DNA of 17,941 nt from Fibrobacter sp. Lineage in GTDB: Bacteria; Fibrobacterota; Fibrobacteria; Fibrobacterales; Fibrobacteraceae. The stretch is taken from positions 1 to 17,941 of the forward strand of contig JAFZOV010000030.1 in NCBI GenBank assembly GCA_017550445.1. Reading direction: 5' to 3'. Positions 12,989 through 17,941 of this stretch are shown one piece after another. The notes under the pieces were generated by a model, which had not been told where the DNA came from, made no database searches, and saw only the letters and a program-made list of their open reading frames with translations. The translations under genes were made by a program, and so were the position numbers. Every line of letters begins with the position of its first letter. Within the stretch, counting starts at the first letter, position 1.

Positions 12989-14743
12989 CTAGGCGGATTT
13001 CAGCACCGCAAGCACATCTTCTGCAATCTGCTTGGGCGTTAGGCGATTGCGTTCCATAAGCTCGCCATAAGGCACCTTGTCGTAGAATTCTTTTTTGAGG
13101 CCTTTCACGAGAACGCGCATGTCGGTGTTGCCGTAGAAGCGCACGATTTTTTCGCCGAAGCCGCCGTCGATAACACCGTTTTCGAGCGTTACGACAACTT
13201 GGTGATCGTCGCGCAATCCTGTGAGCACATCGCCGTCAATTCCTGTTGCAAAACGCGGATTGATAATTGTCGCGTCAATGCCCGACTTTGCAAGTTCTGC
13301 TGCCGCGGCAGTCGCCAACTCATAGTAACTGCCGAGTCCAATCAGTGCAACTTTGTTACCGCGCTTATCTACTTTGTACGTATTAAGCTTGGAATAGTCC
13401 TTATCGAATTCTATGCTCCTGTGCGTGACGCCGTTCGGAATGCGAATCGCTATCGGATGTTCCGTCTGGTCGATGGCGTAATCCATCATGGTGATAGCCT
13501 CTTCCACGCATGTGGGGCAGAGGTACACCAGGTTCGGAATGTTGCTCATCATGGGAATGTCGAAAATGCACAGGTGCGTGGTATCGTTCATGCCGTCGGC
13601 ACCCGACATGGTCACAAGAATTGTTGCCGGGTTGTTGTTTGCGCAAAGGTCTTGGGAAAGTTGGTCATAGGTGCGCTGGATAAAGGTGCTGTGGGTGCTG
13701 TAGATTGGTTTTGCGCCACCCTTGGCAAGTCCCGAGGCGAGTGCGATTGCGTGTTCTTCGGCGATGCCTACGTCAATGTACTGCTTGCCCGCTTCTTTAC
13801 GGCGGTCGGCAAAGAAGCCAATGCCTGCAGGCACGGCGGAATGAATTACGACAACCTTCGGGTCTGCCTTGATTTTTTTCATTAGGTATTCGCCGAGAAT
13901 GCCACTATATGATTCACCCTTGCCCCAGTTTACTACTCCAGTGGAAATGTCGAATGGTGCTGCCCAGTGGAATCCTTCCTTGGAGTTTTCGGCGAAACTG
14001 TAGCCTTTGCCCTTGAGAGTGTGAATGTGAACGACTACGGGCTTGGTGGAATCTTTTACCAGTTTAAAAGCTGCAATCAGAGATTCGACACTGTTGCCCC
14101 TTTCTACGTACAGGTAGTCAAAACCCAGTGACTTGAAGTAATTTTTTTCGCAGTTCCCCTGTGAGGCACGGAGTTCGGCGAGGTTGGCATAAAGTCCGCC
14201 GTGGTTTTCGGCAATGGACATTTCGTTGTCGTTTACCACCACGATAAAGTTTTTACCGTATTCGCCTGCATTGTCGAGACCTTCGAAGGCTTCGCCGCCG
14301 CTGAGCGAACCGTCACCGATGACGGCAATAACATTTCCCGATTCGCCTTGGATATCGCGGGCGGTGGCAAGGCCTAAAGCGAGGCTCACTGAAGTGGAGG
14401 TGTGGCCTACCATAAAGTGATCGTGTTCGCTTTCGCAGGGCTCGGTGTAGCCCGTGACGCTATGGTATTCTTTTGGATCCCAAAATGCCTTGGCGCGCCC
14501 AGTCAAAATCTTGTGGGTGTAGCTTTGGTGCGAGACATCGTAGACGATCTTGTCTTTGGGGGAATCAAAAACATAATGCAGTGCAATTGTCGCTTCCACA
14601 AAACCGAGATTCGGCGCCAAATGTCCGCCGCATTTTGATATCTTGTTCAAGAGGGCCGTGCGAATTTCTTCTGCCAGCTCCTTGAGCGAATCCATGTCCA
14701 TTTGTTTCACATCTGCAGGAGATGTGATCTTTTTTATCAGCAT
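12989..14743 (-). CDS. short DXS-like thiamine-diphosphate enzyme
   Basis: A 584-aa member of the 1-deoxy-D-xylulose-5-phosphate synthase family, about 35-40 residues shorter than typical DXS. Canonical DXS condenses pyruvate and glyceraldehyde 3-phosphate at the start of the MEP isoprenoid pathway. Conserved features are GGHLAPNLG with His41, DVSHQSYTHKILTGR (usually DVGHQ) with His72, GHTSTS (113-118), the thiamine-diphosphate motif GDGSLSGG...NDNEMS (143-176), and DVGIAEEHAI with Glu329. SGADGMNDTTH (380-390) differs from the usual GADGPTH, and IRIPNG (433-438) replaces YPRG, at positions near the substrate. It begins 20 nt after the DcuB-like gene and is probably co-transcribed. It may be a true DXS or a paralogue with another acceptor. 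Confidence 0.8.
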   Translation of the reverse strand: MLIKKITSPADVKQMDMDSLKELAEEIRTALLNKISKCGGHLAPNLGFVEATIALHYVFDSPKDKIVYDVSHQSYTHKILTGRAKAFWDPKEYHSVTGYTEPCESEHDHFMVGHTSTSVSLALGLATARDIQGESGNVIAVIGDGSLSGGEAFEGLDNAGEYGKNFIVVVNDNEMSIAENHGGLYANLAELRASQGNCEKNYFKSLGFDYLYVERGNSVESLIAAFKLVKDSTKPVVVHIHTLKGKGYSFAENSKEGFHWAAPFDISTGVVNWGKGESYSGILGEYLMKKIKADPKVVVIHSAVPAGIGFFADRRKEAGKQYIDVGIAEEHAIALASGLAKGGAKPIYSTHSTFIQRTYDQLSQDLCANNNPATILVTMSGADGMNDTTHLCIFDIPMMSNIPNLVYLCPTCVEEAITMMDYAIDQTEHPIAIRIPNGVTHRSIEFDKDYSKLNTYKVDKRGNKVALIGLGSYYELATAAAAELAKSGIDATIINPRFATGIDGDVLTGLRDDHQVVVTLENGVIDGGFGEKIVRFYGNTDMRVLVKGLKKEFYDKVPYGELMERNRLTPKQIAEDVLAVLKSA

Positions 14744-14763
14744 AAAAACCGCCGTTAGGGTGA

Positions 14764-16134
14764 TTAGTAGAAAATTTTCACAAGTATAGTACCGACAATG
14801 GTAGAAACGATTACGCTAGTCATGCCGGGCCGCATAAAACTGTGGTTCAGCAGGTACTTGCCAATCACAGTAGTGCCCGAACGGTCGAAGTTCACCGTAG
14901 CAATGTCAGACGGATAATTCGGAATAAAGAAATAGCCGTATACGCTCGGAAGTACGCCCAAAAGCACCGGGCCTTCGATGCCGAGGCTGTAGGCGAGCGG
15001 AACCATCGCTACCACCACGGCGCCCTGCGAGTTAATGAGCACGCTCACCGCAAAGAATGCGAATGCAATCGCCCATGGGTAATGTTGCACAATATCCTTG
15101 AGGCCGCCCTGCATCACATCCATGTAGTTCGCGAAGTAGGTATCGGCAAGCCACGCGATTCCGTAAATGGCGACAACTGCGACCATGCCGCTTTGCCACA
15201 CGGCGCCAGCGACGGCCTTTTTCGGATTTGCCTTACAACAAATGACCATAAACGCTGCGGCAGAAATCATCACGATTTGAATAATGATATTCATGGCGAG
15301 CGGTTTCATTTGCGGCACGCCATCAATCACCTTGCCCGTCGGAAATTGCGGACGAATGTCGTGCCCGATAATTTGGAAAATAGAGAATAGCACTATCACG
15401 CCGAGTGCGGCAAGGAATATGTATACAGCGCGTTTAGCCTCTTTCGGGACTTCTTTGTCAAGCACCGAGGCGGTGCTGCCGAACATGTATTCCTTCATTT
15501 GCGGGTCTTTGAGTCGCGCCTGGAAAGCGGGATCCTTATCGAGGTCGAGCCCGCGCCTGTAAGAGACTGCCGCCGCTGCCAAAATGCCGCAGACGCAGGC
15601 GGGAATGGTAATCGCAATTACTTGCAGGTTGTTGATTTCAAAACCGTTTGCATTCGAGATGATTACGAACGATGCCACAGCCGCTGCAATCGGAGAGCAT
15701 GTGATGCCCACCTGCGAAGCAATCGACGCCACACCGCAGGGGCGTTCCGGGCGAATGCCCTTCTTGAGCGAAATGTCGCAGATAATGGGCATCAGGGTGT
15801 AAACCACGTGGCCCGTGCCTACGAGAACCGTCAAGAAGAATGTGCAAAGCGGAGCAAGAATCGTGATGTGGTTCGGGTGCTTGCGCAATAGCCTCTCTGC
15901 AATCTGGATCAGCCAATCCATGCCGCCTGAGGCCTGCATAATGCCTGCGCAGGTTACCGCCGCGATGATGATGTAAATGACGTCGGTAGGGGGCTTGCCC
16001 GGTTGCATGCCGAAACCGAGTACGAGAATAGCAAGGCCGATTCCCGAAATGGCGCCAAGAGCGAGGCTCCCGTAACGGGAACCCACATAAAGTGCCAAAA
16101 GTACAATTAAAAGCTGAATAACCATCAAGGTCAT
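14764..16134 (-). CDS. dcuB: anaerobic C4-dicarboxylate transporter, DcuA/DcuB family
   Basis: A 456-aa inner-membrane transporter of the Dcu family, which exchanges fumarate, succinate, malate or aspartate during anaerobic growth. Ten or more hydrophobic segments are visible, starting at residue 3. Family stretches include GGMDWLIQIAERLLRKHPNHIT, LVGTGHVVYTLMPIICDISLKKGIRPERP, ASIASQVGITCSPIAAAV, and near the C-terminus PSVYGYFFIPNYPSDIATVNFDRSGTT. A hydrophilic loop (about 195-240) lies mid-protein. In a succinate-forming fermenter, export of succinate is the obvious role; DcuA-type uptake is possible. AGGAG lies 6 nt before the ATG. It leads an operon with the DXS-like gene and is divergent from rubrerythrin. 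Confidence 0.88.
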   Translation of the reverse strand: MTLMVIQLLIVLLALYVGSRYGSLALGAISGIGLAILVLGFGMQPGKPPTDVIYIIIAAVTCAGIMQASGGMDWLIQIAERLLRKHPNHITILAPLCTFFLTVLVGTGHVVYTLMPIICDISLKKGIRPERPCGVASIASQVGITCSPIAAAVASFVIISNANGFEINNLQVIAITIPACVCGILAAAAVSYRRGLDLDKDPAFQARLKDPQMKEYMFGSTASVLDKEVPKEAKRAVYIFLAALGVIVLFSIFQIIGHDIRPQFPTGKVIDGVPQMKPLAMNIIIQIVMISAAAFMVICCKANPKKAVAGAVWQSGMVAVVAIYGIAWLADTYFANYMDVMQGGLKDIVQHYPWAIAFAFFAVSVLINSQGAVVVAMVPLAYSLGIEGPVLLGVLPSVYGYFFIPNYPSDIATVNFDRSGTTVIGKYLLNHSFMRPGMTSVIVSTIVGTILVKIFY

Positions 16135-16173
16135 GGGAATCTCCTAGATGTTATCGGTTTCAAATGAGGTCGC

Positions 16174-16179
16174 ATTATA
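16174..16179 (-). promoter_or_regulatory. -10 box for the dcuB operon
   Basis: TATAAT on the minus strand, about 40 nt before the transporter's ATG. A second TTATAAT lies 5 nt further upstream (16184-16190), giving an AT-rich, dyad-like stretch in the 232-nt gap shared with rubrerythrin. Confidence 0.5.
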
Positions 16180-16222
16180 TTCAATTATAACCATTTGCAT
16201 TGTAGGTAAGATATATTTTTTT

Positions 16223-16235
16223 GTCCATAATGGAC
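16223..16235. promoter_or_regulatory. palindrome GTCCATAATGGAC, possible operator
   Basis: A perfect 6-bp inverted repeat around a central A, about mid-way between the divergent dcuB and rubrerythrin genes. A second dyad, CAAGT...ACTTG, follows at 16241-16255. It could be a regulator site for either gene, but does not match a box I can name. Confidence 0.4.
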
Positions 16236-16306
16236 ATAATCAAGTACTCCAACTTGGAATAGTGCTAAAATTGGTGCTCATGGCTCCAAAAAGGCAGACT
16301 TTTTTA

Positions 16307-16312
16307 TATATT
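16307..16312 (+). promoter_or_regulatory. possible -10 box for rubrerythrin
   Basis: TATATT in an AT-rich run, 54 nt before the rubrerythrin start. The resulting leader would include a 6-bp hairpin (GGGCTT 16328-16333 with AAGCCC 16342-16347) upstream of the Shine-Dalgarno. Confidence 0.4.
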
Positions 16313-16366
16313 CCCACAAGACACTCTGGGCTTTTTTAGAGAAGCCCGCAACCCAAAGAGGAAATT

Positions 16367-16906
16367 ATGGCAAACAAGTACGCCGGAACCCAGACCGAAA
16401 AGAATCTCCAGGCCGCCTTTGCAGGCGAATCCCAGGCCCGCAACAAGTACACCTACTTTGCAAGCGCCGCAAAGAAGGAAGGCTACGAACAGATCGCTGA
16501 ACTGTTCCTCAAGACCGCCGATAACGAAAAGGAACACGCCAAGCTTTGGCTCAAGGAACTCGAAGGCATCGGTGACACTGCCGCTAACCTGAAGGCCGCC
16601 GCCGACGGTGAAAACTACGAATGGACCGACATGTACGAAGGCTTTGCCAAGACCGCCGAAGAAGAAGGCTTCAAGGCGCTCGCCAACAAGTTCCGCATGG
16701 TCGCTGCTATCGAAAAACGCCACGAAGAACGCTACCGTGCCCTCCTCAAGAACGTGGAAACCGCAGCCGTGTTCGAAAAGAGCGAAGTCAAGGTGTGGGA
16801 ATGCCGCAACTGCGGCCACATCGTCGTAGGCACCAAGGCTCCGGCCGCATGCCCGGTGTGCGCCCACCCGCAGTCCTTCTTCGAAGTGACGGCAGAAAAC
16901 TACTAA
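16367..16906 (+). CDS. rbr: rubrerythrin
   Basis: Rubrerythrin is a cytoplasmic non-haem di-iron peroxidase that reduces hydrogen peroxide in anaerobes. The 179-aa length is normal. The four-helix ferritin-like domain (1-140) carries the metal-ligand motifs: [11 protein letters not shown] (about 18-28, Glu20), [10 protein letters not shown] (52-61, Glu53 and His56), Glu in [13 protein letters not shown], and EKRHEERY (Glu and His). The C-terminal rubredoxin-like domain has two CxxC pairs, ECRNCGH and ACPVCAH, for one Fe(Cys)4 site. AGAGGAA lies just before the ATG. Codons are strongly biased to GAA, AAG and GCC, suggesting high expression. It is divergent from dcuB. Confidence 0.95.
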   Translation: MANKYAGTQTEKNLQAAFAGESQARNKYTYFASAAKKEGYEQIAELFLKTADNEKEHAKLWLKELEGIGDTAANLKAAADGENYEWTDMYEGFAKTAEEEGFKALANKFRMVAAIEKRHEERYRALLKNVETAAVFEKSEVKVWECRNCGHIVVGTKAPAACPVCAHPQSFFEVTAENY

Positions 16907-16908
16907 TC

Positions 16909-16927
16909 AGTTGCGCTTTGCGTAACT
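16909..16927 (+). repeat. small hairpin after rubrerythrin
   Basis: AGTTGCGC (16909-16916) pairs with GCGTAACT (16920-16927), with one G-U pair and a TTT loop, 3 nt after the rubrerythrin stop. No T-run follows. Confidence 0.4.
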
Positions 16928-16938
16928 ACTAATGGATT

Positions 16939-16965
16939 GTCACCCCGCACATGTTGCGGGGTCTC
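16939..16965. repeat. intergenic GC-rich hairpin repeat, copy 2
   Basis: GTCACCCCGCA, a 5-nt loop, then TGCGGGGTCTC, with an 8-bp perfect stem (16942-16949 with 16955-16962). It shares the outer GTCA...TCTC and the CCCCGC/GCGGGG core with the element at 9955. It may act as the rubrerythrin terminator, though the following T-run is short. Confidence 0.6.
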
Positions 16966-16991
16966 CTTTGTGAAGTCTAGGGGGGGCTTTC

Positions 16992-17941
16992 ATGAAAAAT
17001 ACACTTAAATATTTTTTGGGGGTGTTTCTTCTATTTTCTGTTTGCGTATGGAGTAAAGCACCTGATGTCCTCATCGTCGTTGACGACGAAATGATAAACG
17101 ACAACGAAATTAGGAATGCCATAGACACCTATACAGATGACATTTGGAATACTTATCAAGTTAATGCCTCTATCGTATCGTTCAAATCCCAAAAGAACGG
17201 CGGGAAAGTCACCGACCTAAAAGAAATGCTCGTAAGCAAGAAGGATTCCATCATGGGAGCCATTTTTGTTGGAGACATTCCGCGAGCCCAATTTGAATTC
17301 TACCAAAAAACAGAATACGGATTCCGATACCAACGTTGGGTAACAGACCTTTACTTCATGGATCTTGACGGTATTTGGAAAGACACTGCTGCCGGAGGCC
17401 CCGAAGCCTATGGCGGAAAGTTGTTTGATACCACCACGACAACATTAAACTTCAATGTACGCGATGGTTCTCCGATACCAGGGAAAGTACCGGCGGATAG
17501 TTTTTCAATTGCATATTCCGGATACCTCAAATCTCCAGTCACCGCACTTTGTTCCCTGCAGCTTACCACGGACAACGATAGGCGACTTTGGATTAACGAT
17601 TCCCTGCTCATTGACGCATGGTTCAACAACTGGGATATTCCGTATTACAGCGCTTTTCAATTCAAGAAAGACAGTCTCTACAAATTCAAACTAAACTATG
17701 CAGAGGAATATGGCGGAGCTTATCTTACACTAAAATGGAAATGTGGGAATGATGTTTCCTATACGTCAATCCCTGATTCCGTTTGGCGTCAAAATGACAA
17801 GAGCACCCGCGGTCTCAACCAAACCTTTTACGGAAATATTTTCATGATAGATTCGCTTCCCGAAGAAGACATAAAGCACCTTTGGATTTCTGGAAAATCC
17901 AATGGAGTTTTTGACGGGCACTATTCCAAAAGTGGCGCGGT
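16992..17941 (+). CDS. secreted PA14-domain protein with C25-like N-terminus (partial)
   Basis: The reading frame is open from the ATG at 16992 to the window end (316 codons, incomplete). Residues 1-22 form a signal peptide. Residues about 24-130 (DVLIVVDDEMINDNEIRNAIDTY, MGAIFVGDIPRAQF, TDLYFMDLDGIW) resemble the N-terminal part of gingipain-like (C25, caspase-fold) proteins; the catalytic His and Cys would lie later or may be absent. Residues about 170-262 are a PA14 domain (SFSIAYSGYL, TTDNDRRLWINDSLLIDAW, YGGAYLTLKW), which often binds carbohydrate. Surface attachment or proteolysis is possible. The G-run at 16980-16986 supplies the ribosome site. Codons are more AT-rich than in rubrerythrin. 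The 3' end lies outside the window. Confidence 0.75.
   Translation, partial: MKNTLKYFLGVFLLFSVCVWSKAPDVLIVVDDEMINDNEIRNAIDTYTDDIWNTYQVNASIVSFKSQKNGGKVTDLKEMLVSKKDSIMGAIFVGDIPRAQFEFYQKTEYGFRYQRWVTDLYFMDLDGIWKDTAAGGPEAYGGKLFDTTTTTLNFNVRDGSPIPGKVPADSFSIAYSGYLKSPVTALCSLQLTTDNDRRLWINDSLLIDAWFNNWDIPYYSAFQFKKDSLYKFKLNYAEEYGGAYLTLKWKCGNDVSYTSIPDSVWRQNDKSTRGLNQTFYGNIFMIDSLPEEDIKHLWISGKSNGVFDGHYSKSGA

Noticed and set aside
13199..15891. Plus-strand frames opposite the DXS-like and DcuB-like genes
   Set aside because: They are Cys/Arg/His-rich shadows with no start signals, while the minus-strand products are recognisable.

Overview
The window looks like chromosomal DNA from a Fibrobacter (Fibrobacterota) or a close relative. 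The evidence is a Fibrobacter-type major paralogous domain lipoprotein (TIGR02145-like), two secreted GH45 endoglucanase lipoproteins with Ser/Pro-rich linkers, a PorV/PorQ-type outer-membrane protein, several lipoproteins starting CGDDxSS after the lipobox, and a DcuB-type transporter fitting a succinate-producing anaerobe. The assignment rests on protein recognition by eye, not on a search.

Layout. 1-340: tail of an upstream transcript with three hairpins, the last a terminator, then the leader of the cellulase genes. 341-3553: two tandem GH45 lipoprotein endoglucanases, 9 nt apart, with near-identical 5' ends, closed by a strong terminator. 3655-5147: three tightly packed, AT-richer small envelope genes (lipoprotein, predicted beta-barrel, small membrane protein). 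5333-6277: PorV/PorQ-like protein. 6292-8389 (minus): a sigma-54 activator with no sensor domain, whose promoter sits inside a perfect 10-bp inverted repeat, and upstream of it an unrecognised 366-aa lipoprotein with its own terminator. 8623-9945: aspartokinase behind a long, hairpin-rich leader. 10039-10626: TIGR02145-type lipoprotein, whose promoter merges with the aspartokinase terminator. 10738-12974: a small cupin, a convergent AraC-type regulator, and a divergent SGNH/GDSL hydrolase of the XynE-like kind. 12989-16134 (minus): an operon of a DcuB-like C4-dicarboxylate transporter and a short DXS-like thiamine-diphosphate enzyme. 16367-16906: rubrerythrin. 16992 to the end: start of a large secreted protein with a C25/gingipain-like N-terminus and a PA14 domain.

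How the genes work together. The region mixes plant-cell-wall degradation (GH45 pair, possible esterase, PA14 protein), envelope proteins, anaerobic dicarboxylate transport and oxidative-stress protection (rubrerythrin). No CRISPR array, transposase, prophage gene, tRNA or rRNA was seen. The less ordinary parts are the DcuB/short-DXS pair, the duplicated GH45 genes with an undescribed Cys-bracketed N-terminal module, the sensorless sigma-54 activator with its inverted repeat, and a recurring TATnTT box 6-7 nt before ATG that suggests leaderless transcripts.
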